Positions 1 through 6,416 of a stretch of DNA of 6,854 bases are shown here, in pieces (the stretch's first letter is position 1; every line of letters starts with the position of its first letter). The stretch is from NCBI GenBank assembly GCA_900540145.1, contig UQEW01000089.1:1-6854 (forward strand). Direction: 5' to 3'. This DNA is from an uncultured Eubacteriales bacterium. Its GTDB lineage: Bacteria; Bacillota; Clostridia; Peptostreptococcales; Anaerovoracaceae. The notes below the pieces were generated by a model. That model did no database searches, was not told the DNA's origin, and was given only the letters and a program-made list of their open reading frames with translations. The translations under genes were made by a program, and so were the position numbers.

Positions 1-30
1 AGCAAGGCTCTATGACAAGAATGATACCTC

Positions 31-54
31 ATTACGCTATACATTACGCGATAC
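31..54. repeat. Two tandem copies of a 12-bp unit
   Basis: ATTACGCTATAC (31-42) is followed directly by ATTACGCGATAC (43-54), differing at one base. No gene covers this stretch. It lies just downstream of the terminator of the minus-strand PepSY gene. No function is apparent. It may be a chance duplication or the edge of a longer element outside the window. Confidence 0.6.
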
Positions 55-79
55 ATGAAGAATATACAGGCAACCAAGA

Positions 80-114
80 AAACCCCGGACGATCCCACAA
101 TCTGTCCGGGGTTT
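80..114 (-). terminator. Rho-independent terminator of the PepSY gene
   Basis: AAACCCCGGAC (80-90) and GTCCGGGGTTT (104-114) form a perfect 11-bp inverted repeat with a 13-nt loop. Read on the minus strand, the GC-rich stem ends in GGGGTTTTC, giving a short U-tract, and it lies 18 bases beyond the stop codon of the minus-strand PepSY gene. Plus-strand reading gives only a weak T-run after the stem, so the minus strand is the likelier direction, though some bidirectional action is possible. Confidence 0.85.
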
Positions 115-132
115 ATCTACAGCTTTTTTATG

Positions 133-822
133 TTAGTCATATATGCTTTCTGTATCAAAGCTTATGACATTGCCTGTGGTAGCATTTATTTCATAATCGT
201 AATCAATTTCGCCGGAGATGAATTCTATCTCGTATACATATATGCCATCATCTCTGTCCAGCTTTGTTTTTGTAAATGTAGCTGATGAAGAAGACACTCC
301 TGCGTGGTTCAGAGCGATTTGCTTTGCCTTCTCAGTACCTATATATTGAGAGCTGTTGTCAGACTGATTGTTTTGTGTTTGAGAACTGCTGTCGGATTGA
401 TTGTTTGAGCTATTGCCGGATTGCTGATTGTTTTCTGATGTAATGCCCTGAGAAGAGTTTTGTCCGGTTGTTCCTCCGTTTATCTGATTAGTCAGCTCAC
501 GATTAGCTTCGAGGATCGTTCCGTCTTCGGCAGCTACTTTGTAGTCATATTCAAATCCATCTGCATAGAATTCTATTTCGTAGATTTTTAAGTTGTCGTC
601 ACGGTCATAATGACCTCTCAACCCTGTAACTTCTGATTCAGTATAACCTGCATTCTGCAAAGCAACGTTAGTGGCTCTCTCAAGACCGATTCCCTGATTG
701 TTAGCTATAGACCCTATGGCATACAATACAGAAAAAGCGATTACTGCTATTATTAGCACTGCACATACTGCGAATAACGCAATTCTTTTTGGTGATGATA
801 ACATGGATTTTATACTCTTCAT
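133..822 (-). CDS. Membrane-anchored protein with two PepSY domains
   Basis: A 229-residue protein. A basic N-terminus (KSIKSMLSSPKR) precedes one hydrophobic segment at about 15-37, so it is most likely anchored in the membrane with the rest outside the cell. PepSY domain 1 spans about 45-106 and domain 2 about 161-222; each has an ALxxAG-type helix, a YEIEF strand and a YDY strand. They are joined by a Ser/Asn/Gln-rich linker (about 112-159) that looks flexible and surface-exposed. PepSY domains are associated with inhibition of peptidases or with extracytoplasmic sensing, but the precise role here is unknown. The start is supported by GGAGG at 830-834, 7 nt upstream of the ATG. The gene follows a response regulator/histidine kinase pair on the same strand and has a putative regulator site in its leader, so it may be a target or an accessory sensor of that system. 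No protease lies nearby. Confidence 0.88.
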   Translation of the reverse strand: MKSIKSMLSSPKRIALFAVCAVLIIAVIAFSVLYAIGSIANNQGIGLERATNVALQNAGYTESEVTGLRGHYDRDDNLKIYEIEFYADGFEYDYKVAAEDGTILEANRELTNQINGGTTGQNSSQGITSENNQQSGNSSNNQSDSSSQTQNNQSDNSSQYIGTEKAKQIALNHAGVSSSSATFTKTKLDRDDGIYVYEIEFISGEIDYDYEINATTGNVISFDTESIYD

Positions 823-882
823 TTTTATACCTCCTATGGACTTTCTATATTTGATGTAAGTCTCTTTTTCTTTTATGCCCTT

Positions 883-916
883 ATTATGAGTTGTAAAGAT
901 TAAAAGAAGATTAAAA
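883..916 (-). promoter_or_regulatory. Promoter with OmpR-family-like direct-repeat operator upstream of the PepSY gene
   Basis: AAGATTAAAA occurs at 896-905 and exactly again at 907-916 (TTTTAATCTT twice on the minus strand), an 11-bp period that puts both copies on the same helix face. Seven bases downstream on the minus strand is CATAAT (888-883), a plausible -10 box. The repeats occupy the -35 region, where no TTGACA-like hexamer is seen. OmpR/PhoB-family regulators commonly activate from such 10-11 bp direct repeats overlapping -35. An A/T-tract zone (918-948) lies further upstream and could bend the DNA or act like an UP element. Assignment to the adjacent response regulator is inference. 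Confidence 0.55.
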
Positions 917-960
917 TCAAAAACTTTTTTTAAAATTTTTTTTAAATGAAGAAAACCACA

Positions 961-2361
961 TTATTTTGGCATGGAAAAGATAAATGTGCTTCCGCTGCCT
1001 TGGATACTGGATACGTTTAACCGCCCTCCGTGAAAATCCGCAATCTCTTTTACCATGGCAAGCCCCAGACCGAAACTGTTTTCACTGTTTCTGGAAGAGT
1101 CTTCTCGATAAAAACGGTTCCATATCTTGTTTAAGTTTTCCGGGGAAATACCGATTCCGTTGTCAGAAACCTTGAGCTCCACAAGGTCGCCTTTATCTTT
1201 TAACTCTACCTTGACTACAGCGTTGTCGCCGCTGTATTTATATGCGTTATCTAAAAGGTTACTCAAAAGTCTTGAAAGCAGACCGCTGTTTCCGAGAATA
1301 GAAACATTATCCTCAATTTCCGTTATAAGTTCTTGCGATGATGAAAGGAGAATCATCCTGTCATCACACATAGAGCGAACCAGCTGGCTGAAATCCAAAT
1401 TTTCAAGCAGGTACTTTTCGGTGCCTTGCTCCAGCCTGGTAAAGAACAGCAGCTGCGAAAGCAGGGAGCTGATGTTCATGCTTTGCCTTTTTATAACTTC
1501 TAAAGCTTCTTTATATTCTTCTTCTGACTGGGCAAAATCCAACGCATATTCACATTGTGCCTGAATGACAGAAATCGGCGTTCTCATTTCGTGGGAAGCG
1601 TCAGACGTAAATTGCTTTTCTGCGTTAAAATTGGTCTCCAATTTTTCAAACATGCGGTTAAAATTATCAGCCAGCTGATGAATCTCATCTTTTCCTTCGC
1701 CTATATCTATACGCTTTGTCAAATCACCGGACTTGGAGATATCGCTGGCAGCCTGGTTGATTTTTTCCACAGGAAGGAAAGAACGGCGAGTGATAGCATA
1801 TCCTCCAACCAGTGCGGCAATGGCAAACAGAGGCACTATCCAAAGAGACATACGTGCGACATTGTAAAGTATGTGGGTGGTTTCGTGCTCTGAAACAAAG
1901 CCGCGCAGCCATAGACCATCCAAGTTGTCACCATTTAACTTTTTTTCATATATATAATACCTTTCACCTTTATATGTGGTGGTGCCTACTGAAGTAAAAG
2001 CAAAAGCTTCATCGTCAGATAAGCTGAAAGGCATTTCGCCATATAGAAGGTTGTTATCGGAATCTACAAGAGCAGTGCAAATACCATCAATGTAGTCGCA
2101 AAAATCATCATCAATTTCAAGGACTCCGCCTTTGTATGAAAGAAAGAAGTCCGATACTTCTCTTTCACGACCATCTAAGCTGTTGTAAAATTCAATTTCC
2201 TCAGCATTGGAGCTTACAAGATTAATAAGTCGCTCCTGAATAGACTGGTTTAGCACATTTCTGCTTATGTACATGGTAAAAGCGCTTGTTCCGAGGGCTA
2301 AAATAAGCAGGGCAACTGTAAACCATATCATTATTTTCTTTTTTATAGATAGCTTTTTCAT
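961..2361 (-). CDS. Sensor histidine kinase (HAMP-HisKA-HATPase_c)
   Basis: A 466-residue membrane kinase that should phosphorylate the response regulator encoded just upstream. Visible order: TM1 about 11-33; an extracytoplasmic sensor region about 34-170 with no domain I recognise; TM2 about 171-192; HAMP about 193-245; HisKA with the H-box SDASHEMRTP and phosphoacceptor His257; then HATPase_c with the N-box LLDNAYKYS (Asn372), G1 box DNGIG (400-404), F-box FYR and G2 box FGLGLAM. All catalytic motifs are intact and the length is typical. I take ATG at 2361 as the start; an in-frame TTG one codon upstream is possible but would sit too close to the weak purine-rich stretch (AAAGAAAG) that serves as ribosome binding site. 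The gap to the response regulator stop is 19 nt, indicating co-transcription and perhaps coupling. The signal is unknown; the PepSY partner suggests cell-envelope or peptide stress. Confidence 0.95.
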   Translation of the reverse strand: MKKLSIKKKIMIWFTVALLILALGTSAFTMYISRNVLNQSIQERLINLVSSNAEEIEFYNSLDGREREVSDFFLSYKGGVLEIDDDFCDYIDGICTALVDSDNNLLYGEMPFSLSDDEAFAFTSVGTTTYKGERYYIYEKKLNGDNLDGLWLRGFVSEHETTHILYNVARMSLWIVPLFAIAALVGGYAITRRSFLPVEKINQAASDISKSGDLTKRIDIGEGKDEIHQLADNFNRMFEKLETNFNAEKQFTSDASHEMRTPISVIQAQCEYALDFAQSEEEYKEALEVIKRQSMNISSLLSQLLFFTRLEQGTEKYLLENLDFSQLVRSMCDDRMILLSSSQELITEIEDNVSILGNSGLLSRLLSNLLDNAYKYSGDNAVVKVELKDKGDLVELKVSDNGIGISPENLNKIWNRFYREDSSRNSENSFGLGLAMVKEIADFHGGRLNVSSIQGSGSTFIFSMPK

Positions 2362-2380
2362 CAATTCTTTCTTTTTGTAA

Positions 2381-3052
2381 TTACTCTTCTCTTAGAACAT
2401 AGCCGATTCCTCTGACAGTGTGAATCAATTTTTTGTCAAATTCATCGTCAATTTTTTTACGTAAATACCTTATATATACATCTACTGCATTGGTTCCGCC
2501 GGAATAGTCGTAATTCCAAAGATTGTTTTCAATCATTTCCCTGGTAAGAACTATTCCTTTATTGTGCATCATATATTCCAACAAGGCGAATTCCTTGGCA
2601 GAAAGGGTAATGTTTTTTCCTGCCCTGGTGACGCTGCGTGCAGAAACGTCCAACGTCAAGTCGGCCAGCTGGAAAATATTTGATGCGTTGCCTGAAGCTT
2701 TGCGAGTAATGGCTCTTATTCTGGCTATCAGTTCCTCAAAAGCAAAAGGTTTGACCAAATAATCGTCCGCCCCCATATCTAATCCTGTAACCTTGTCCTG
2801 TATCGTATCTTTTGCAGTTAGAAACAGTATAGGTGTCGTATCGCCGCGGCTGCGCATTTCTCTCAGGACTGTGAGACCATCTTTTTTGGGCATCATTATG
2901 TCTAAGACAATGCAGTCATATTTGGCTGCAGAAGTAAAATCGCCGACTTCATCTCCGTCAAAGCAGCTGTCTACTGAAAACCCTTCGGCAGATAGGCGCT
3001 TGTTTATAATTTTATTTAAATCTTTTTGATCTTCTGCTAAAAGTATTCTCAT
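2381..3052 (-). CDS. OmpR/PhoB-family response regulator
   Basis: A 223-residue DNA-binding response regulator, partner of the histidine kinase just downstream. The receiver domain (about 1-117) has the acidic pair Glu7-Asp8, phosphoacceptor Asp51 in VLDIMMP, the switch residue Thr79 and Lys101 in VKPF. The winged-helix effector domain (about 127-221) shows LSAKEFALLEYMM, the recognition helix NAVDVYIRYLRKKID and the closing HTVRGIGYVLR. All are canonical for the family and the length is standard. The start has a GGGAGAG purine tract a few bases upstream (about 3057-3063). It lies 48 nt after the thioredoxin gene on the same strand with no convincing terminator between, so a trx-regulator-kinase transcript is plausible. 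The family binds 10-11 bp direct repeats; one such pair precedes the nearby PepSY gene. Specific orthology (for example to CiaR, PhoP or WalR) cannot be assigned. Confidence 0.95.
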   Translation of the reverse strand: MRILLAEDQKDLNKIINKRLSAEGFSVDSCFDGDEVGDFTSAAKYDCIVLDIMMPKKDGLTVLREMRSRGDTTPILFLTAKDTIQDKVTGLDMGADDYLVKPFAFEELIARIRAITRKASGNASNIFQLADLTLDVSARSVTRAGKNITLSAKEFALLEYMMHNKGIVLTREMIENNLWNYDYSGGTNAVDVYIRYLRKKIDDEFDKKLIHTVRGIGYVLREE

Positions 3053-3100
3053 AACTCTCTCCCACAGTTTTGAGCGTAATTGATTTTTTGAAGATAAAAA

Positions 3101-3403
3101 CTAAAGAAGCTTAAGTATATCTTCTTTTGAAACCAGACCGATGGATTTGGCAGTCGCTTCGCCATTTTTGAAAACCATTACCGTCGGAATGCTCATTATG
3201 CCGAAACGTATAGCCAGTTCTTGCTCTTCATCAATATTTATCTTGCAAACTTTTACATCGCTGCGCTCTTCTGCCACCTGGTCTATTGTAGGAGAAAGCA
3301 TCTTACATGGCATGCACCAGGCGGCCCAAAAGTCTACAAGAACGGTTTCCTTTGCTTCTGTAATTTCTTTATCAAAATTTTCTTTTGTTACTGTAGTTAT
3401 CAT
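3101..3403 (-). CDS. Thioredoxin with CMPC active site
   Basis: A 100-residue cytosolic thioredoxin with a single full-length fold and no signal peptide. The redox motif is W29-C30-M31-P32-C33, preceded by VDFWAAW, and the cis-proline loop is SIPT (Pro73). The N-terminal VDFW strand and the C-terminal G-x-VSKEDI helix match the family. The second residue between the cysteines is Met rather than the Gly of classical WCGPC, so redox potential or partner choice may differ. One further cysteine (Cys53) lies in the third strand. Role by family: thiol-disulfide reduction using a thioredoxin reductase, which is not encoded here. GGAGG at 3411-3415 lies 7 nt before the ATG. It is first of the minus-strand group and divergent from the efflux gene. 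The trx name is not given a number because several paralogues are usual. Confidence 0.93.
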   Translation of the reverse strand: MITTVTKENFDKEITEAKETVLVDFWAAWCMPCKMLSPTIDQVAEERSDVKVCKINIDEEQELAIRFGIMSIPTVMVFKNGEATAKSIGLVSKEDILKLL

Positions 3404-3463
3404 TTTAGTACCTCCAAAAATGTCTTATTCTTGTGTTTTCATATACCTTGGGTCTTAGTGTTT

Positions 3464-3469
3464 ATTATA
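3464..3469 (-). promoter_or_regulatory. Possible -10 box for the thioredoxin-led operon
   Basis: Minus-strand reading gives GGGTATAATAAAC, with a perfect TATAAT about 60 nt upstream of the thioredoxin start codon. The hexamer 17 nt further upstream is TTTTAT, a poor -35. A second TATAAT on the same strand lies at 3481-3486. The region is very A/T rich, so chance matches are likely; placement suits a divergent promoter pair but is unproven. Confidence 0.4.
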
Positions 3470-3512
3470 CCCCCAAACCCATTATAATAAAATAGTATTG
3501 TATTATATTTTG

Positions 3513-3530
3513 TGTTATAATGAACGCAAA
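3513..3530 (+). promoter_or_regulatory. Distal promoter P1 (extended -10) with repeat copy 1
   Basis: TGTTATAAT (3513-3521) is an extended -10 element (TG, one base, TATAAT). It opens the 15-bp sequence TATAATGAACGCAAA (3516-3530) that recurs exactly at 3617-3631. No good -35 is present, which extended -10 promoters can tolerate. Transcription from here would give a leader of about 140 nt to the RND gene that includes the hairpin at 3541-3570. Confidence 0.5.
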
Positions 3531-3540
3531 TATCATATTA

Positions 3541-3570
3541 TCTGCCGCTATATGTCGCTTTGGCGGCAGA
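3541..3570 (+). other. GC-rich inverted repeat (hairpin) in the RND leader
   Basis: TCTGCCGC (3541-3548) and GCGGCAGA (3563-3570) form a perfect 8-bp stem with a 14-nt loop. No T-run follows, so it is not a standard terminator. It stands out from the A/T-rich surroundings. Options are an operator dyad or a leader-RNA structure. It does not match a riboswitch I can recognise. Confidence 0.5.
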
Positions 3571-3580
3571 GTCAGCGGAA

Positions 3581-3589
3581 GCGTTCATT
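3581..3589 (-). repeat. Inverted partial copy of the promoter repeat
   Basis: GCGTTCATT is the reverse complement of AATGAACGC, the core of the sequence repeated at 3519-3527 and 3620-3628. It lies between the two direct copies and is embedded in a small dyad, GCGG (3575-3578) with CCGC (3593-3596) around TTCATTGAA. The three copies together look like possible binding sites for one regulator. Confidence 0.45.
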
Positions 3590-3616
3590 GAACCGCCTGG
3601 ACAGACTTGATTGCGG

Positions 3617-3631
3617 TATAATGAACGCAAA
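3617..3631 (+). promoter_or_regulatory. Proximal promoter P2 with repeat copy 2
   Basis: TATAATGAACGCAAA (3617-3631) repeats the P1 sequence exactly, 101 bp downstream. TATAAT (3617-3622) is a perfect -10, and a start near 3629 would give a leader of about 37 nt to the RND ATG. No -35 at a proper distance is seen (TTGAAC at 3588 is 23 nt away), so P2 may need an activator, or the repeat may serve as an operator overlapping the start site. Confidence 0.5.
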
Positions 3632-3652
3632 AAGATTACATCGGCTATAATT

Positions 3653-3657
3653 GGAGG
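3653..3657 (+). promoter_or_regulatory. Ribosome binding site fixing the RND start at ATG 3666
   Basis: GGAGG at 3653-3657 lies 8 nt upstream of ATG 3666. The upstream in-frame TTG at 3651 overlaps this site and has no ribosome binding site of its own, so the ATG is the true start. Confidence 0.85.
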
Positions 3658-3665
3658 AAAAGATA

Positions 3666-6398
3666 ATGCCAAAGTTCAGTGTCAAGAAACCTATGACAGT
3701 TTTTGTAGTAGTCGTAATAATAGTAGCATTAGGTATAGTGTCCGTCCTAGGCATGACGCCGGACCTCCTTCCCAGCATAGATTTGCCTTACGTGGTAGTG
3801 ATGACAACATATCCGGGCGCTACGCCTGAGGAAGTAGAAGAGACTGTAACCAAACCTTTGGAACAAGGCCTTGCTACCACTGAAAATCTTGAAAATATAC
3901 AATCCATATCGGGAGCCAATTATTCCATGGTAGTACTGGAATTTGAGCAGGATACCAGCATGGATACGGCCATAGTCAACATACTCCAAAGCGTAGACCT
4001 GGTTGAAGGCTCTTGGGATGAATCTATCAGTTCTCCATATATAATGAAGATAAATCCCAATATGATGCCTATAAGGATAGCAGCAGTAGACAGAGAAGGA
4101 TACGATGTGGAAGAACTATCTTCCTTTGTAAAAGATACGCTGACGGAACAGCTGCAAGGTACGACAGGGGTGGCCAGCGTCAGCACAGGAGGCCTTATAG
4201 AATCGAAGATAAATGTTTCTATCAATGAAGATAAGATAGAAGAGTTGAATACTAAGCTGTTAAATCAGGCCAACAGTTCTCTTGCCCAAGCCAAATCTAA
4301 GATAAACACAGGGATGAACGAAATTAAAAAGGCTGAGGCAGAGCTGGCAGAGGCGAGAAATCAATTGGACGCTACTAAAGAGAATACTTATGATGAATTG
4401 GCGTCCATAAGCGCTGAGCTGGATGCTGCTGTGGCGCAGGCCAGCTCTTTGGCAACGCAGATAAGCGTCATGGAATATCAGAAGGCCGCCCTTGAGGCCC
4501 AGATTCAATTTGACCCTGCCAATGAGGACCTTCAGCGGCAGCTCAGCGATGTGTCTTCTGAGCTGGCAGCGATGATGATAGACAGCCAAACAGCCAATGA
4601 GCAAGTTGAAAGACTTAAGCTTGCATATCAGCAAGCAGAAAGAGGTACATATACAGCCCAGGATTCTCTGGATGAAGCCTACGCTCAACTGGATTCCGCC
4701 AGCAGCCAGCTGGCCAGTCAAAAGAGCAGTTTGAACAGCGCCATGGCTCAGCTGAATTCCGCAGGGAATGAAGCGCTGAAGCAGGCGGACCTTTCTTCCA
4801 TGATAACGATGGAGATGGTTTCAGGCGTGTTGCAGGGACAGAACTTTTCTATGCCGGCCGGATATGTACAAGAAGATGGCGCCAGATATCTTGTCAGCGT
4901 AGGTGATGAATTTACGACCATGGAAGATATTGAAAATCAGCTCTTGTTCAATGTTGAAGGGCTTGGAGACGTTCGCCTGGGAGATGTGGCAGACGTATTT
5001 ATTGCTGATAACAGCGACGCTGTGTACGCCAGCATAAACGGCCATCCAGGTGTGCTTTTAACTTTCTCCAGACAGTCCAACTATCCTACTGCGACAGTTT
5101 CCGACAATATCAGTGAACGTTTTGAAGAACTATCAGCAGAATACGAAGGCCTGACTTTTACCACTCTGATGGACCAAGGCCAATACATCTATCTCATAAT
5201 AGATTCCATCGGACAAAGCCTCGGGTGGGGAGCTCTTTTTGCGGTGATAATATTGTTCTTGTTTTTAAGAGATATTAAACCTACCTTAATAACGCTGCTT
5301 TCCATTCCTATAAGCATAATGTTCGCATTGGCGCTGATGTATTTTTCCGGCGTAACCCTAAATATGATTTCATTATCAGGTCTTGCCATCGCTGTCGGAA
5401 TGCTGGTAGACAACTCTATAGTGGTAATTGAAAACACATTTAGACTTAGACGAATGGGAGTTCCTGCAAAGAAGGCGGCTGTTGCAGGAGCAAAACAAGT
5501 GGCGGCGGCGATCACATCGTCAACGTTGACCACTATATGCGTGTTTGCACCGATAGTGTTTGTACAGGGAATAACGAGACAACTGTTTACGGATATGGCT
5601 TTGACCATAACCTATTCACTGCTTGCCAGCTTGATAATAGCCCTCACTTTAGTTCCTGCCATGTCATCTATGATGTTCAAAAAAGAAATGAAGCCGGAGG
5701 GTCATAAGTTTACTGCTTTCAGAAGAGGATATATGCGGCTTTTGGCATGGAACCTGCGTCATAAAGCGCTGGTCCTTATAGCGGCTCTGGGTCTTTTGGT
5801 ATTCAGCGTAGTTGCTTCTCTGGCGAAGGGCTTTATCTTTATTCCTGATATGGCCACACCGCAGCTTTCAGGTATTATGACGATGAACGACGAAGAAGCG
5901 CAGCTGGAGGACACTAAGAATACTGCTGATGCAGTGCTTGCTGCTATGGAAGAAGTGGAGGGAGTAGATACTGCTGCAGGCATGCTTTCTTCAACAAACA
6001 TGCTTACAGGAGAGACTTCTGCAACGACTGTAAGCCTGTATGTGCTGGTGGATGAGGATTCGGATAGGAGCGGTGAGGAAATCTGCAATGACATAGAAGC
6101 TAAGTGTAAGGATTTAGACTGTACTGTGGATATGATCAGCGCGTCTTCGATTTCATCGTACACTTCAGCTTTAGGCGGAACAGGTGTAGGAATAGAAATT
6201 TACAGCAACGATACAGACGCTCTTCAGCTGGCTGCCAAGCAGATTGGAGAAAAGTTAGAGACGGTAGAAGGAATCAAGGCAGTAGACAATGGCCTTGAAG
6301 AAACAGAGCCGGAAATACATTTTACTGTTGATAAAGACGAGGCTATGAAAAACGGCCTCAAGGCTGCCCGTCGCGCTCCGCAGTTCAGCAAGCGCTAA
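3666..6398 (+). CDS. RND (HAE1/AcrB-type) efflux permease, C-terminally truncated and fused to an S9 tail
   Basis: A 910-residue ORF for an inner-membrane proton-driven exporter of the RND family; substrate unknown. Visible: TM1 about 10-30; the family motif PDLLPSIDLPYVVV...TYPGATPEEVE; the first porter half to about 190; a low-proline coiled-coil insertion about 194-378; the rest of the first loop to about 510; then TM2-TM6 (about 518-534, 541-561, 568-589, 613-635, 642-665) and TM7 (about 701-719). TM4 carries GMLVDNSIVVIEN, with Asp582-Asn583 where AcrB has two Asp; DN is common in Gram-positive relatives. From 720 the second periplasmic loop begins but stops near 896. The last 14 residues (GLKAARRAPQFSKR) belong to ribosomal protein S9, not to this family. 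By comparison with AcrB about 300 residues are missing, including TM8-TM12 and the partner Lys/Thr of the proton relay, so the product is very probably inactive. No membrane-fusion partner gene is adjacent. It is divergent from the thioredoxin gene. Confidence 0.9.
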   Translation: MPKFSVKKPMTVFVVVVIIVALGIVSVLGMTPDLLPSIDLPYVVVMTTYPGATPEEVEETVTKPLEQGLATTENLENIQSISGANYSMVVLEFEQDTSMDTAIVNILQSVDLVEGSWDESISSPYIMKINPNMMPIRIAAVDREGYDVEELSSFVKDTLTEQLQGTTGVASVSTGGLIESKINVSINEDKIEELNTKLLNQANSSLAQAKSKINTGMNEIKKAEAELAEARNQLDATKENTYDELASISAELDAAVAQASSLATQISVMEYQKAALEAQIQFDPANEDLQRQLSDVSSELAAMMIDSQTANEQVERLKLAYQQAERGTYTAQDSLDEAYAQLDSASSQLASQKSSLNSAMAQLNSAGNEALKQADLSSMITMEMVSGVLQGQNFSMPAGYVQEDGARYLVSVGDEFTTMEDIENQLLFNVEGLGDVRLGDVADVFIADNSDAVYASINGHPGVLLTFSRQSNYPTATVSDNISERFEELSAEYEGLTFTTLMDQGQYIYLIIDSIGQSLGWGALFAVIILFLFLRDIKPTLITLLSIPISIMFALALMYFSGVTLNMISLSGLAIAVGMLVDNSIVVIENTFRLRRMGVPAKKAAVAGAKQVAAAITSSTLTTICVFAPIVFVQGITRQLFTDMALTITYSLLASLIIALTLVPAMSSMMFKKEMKPEGHKFTAFRRGYMRLLAWNLRHKALVLIAALGLLVFSVVASLAKGFIFIPDMATPQLSGIMTMNDEEAQLEDTKNTADAVLAAMEEVEGVDTAAGMLSSTNMLTGETSATTVSLYVLVDEDSDRSGEEICNDIEAKCKDLDCTVDMISASSISSYTSALGGTGVGIEIYSNDTDALQLAAKQIGEKLETVEGIKAVDNGLEETEPEIHFTVDKDEAMKNGLKAARRAPQFSKR
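6354..6398 (+). pseudogene. rpsI: 3' end of rpsI (ribosomal protein S9), fragment joined in frame to the RND gene
   Basis: Codons from GGC 6354 to TAA 6396-6398 encode GLKAARRAPQFSKR, the conserved C-terminus of bacterial S9 (B. subtilis S9 ends KKYGLKGARRAPQFSKR, from memory). The codons are those of a highly expressed ribosomal gene (CGT, CGC, GCT, TTC); 25 of the 36 bases from 6360 to 6395 are G or C, unlike the AGA/AGG-using RND gene upstream. The terminator right after the stop would fit rpsI. The rest of rpsI is absent here. The crossover lies within about 6351-6360, where ACGGCCTCA would suit both genes. Possible explanations are a genomic rearrangement, an attachment-site copy carried by an integrative element (rpsI 3' ends are known integration sites in Firmicutes), or an assembly chimera. 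Confidence 0.85.
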
Positions 6399-6416
6399 AC
6401 TTTATCAAAAGTGGTC

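Noticed and set aside
55..285. Plus-strand ORF of 76 codons
   Set aside because: It runs across the terminator and antisense to the PepSY gene; hydrophobic composition comes from the opposite strand and no ribosome binding site is present.
340..440. CRISPR-like spaced repeats
   Set aside because: The repeats encode the in-frame Ser/Asn/Gln linker and vary in length and spacing; they are low-complexity coding DNA.
2362..2364. TTG one codon upstream as start of the histidine kinase
   Set aside because: It would be too close to the purine-rich ribosome binding stretch; the adjacent ATG at 2361 is better.
3103..3127. Hairpin AAAGAAG/CTTCTTT with T-run at the end of the thioredoxin gene as a terminator
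   Set aside because: The stem is only 7 bp and nearly all A-T, overlaps the coding end, and is too weak to call; read-through to the regulator is more likely.
3541..3570. Riboswitch in the RND leader
   Set aside because: Only a simple stem-loop is visible with no known aptamer core and no following terminator.
3646..3651. TATAAT just before the RND gene as a promoter
   Set aside because: Transcription would start at about 3658, inside or past the ribosome binding site, so the transcript could not be translated normally.
3651..3653. TTG start giving a 915-residue RND protein
   Set aside because: This codon overlaps the GGAGG that serves the ATG at 3666.
4260..4721. Minus-strand ORF of 153 codons
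   Set aside because: It is the shadow of the Ala/Gln/Glu-rich coiled-coil coding region and has no family features.
5189..5608. Minus-strand ORF of 139 codons
   Set aside because: It lies opposite the conserved TM2-TM6 segment of the RND gene; no ribosome binding site or recognizable domain.
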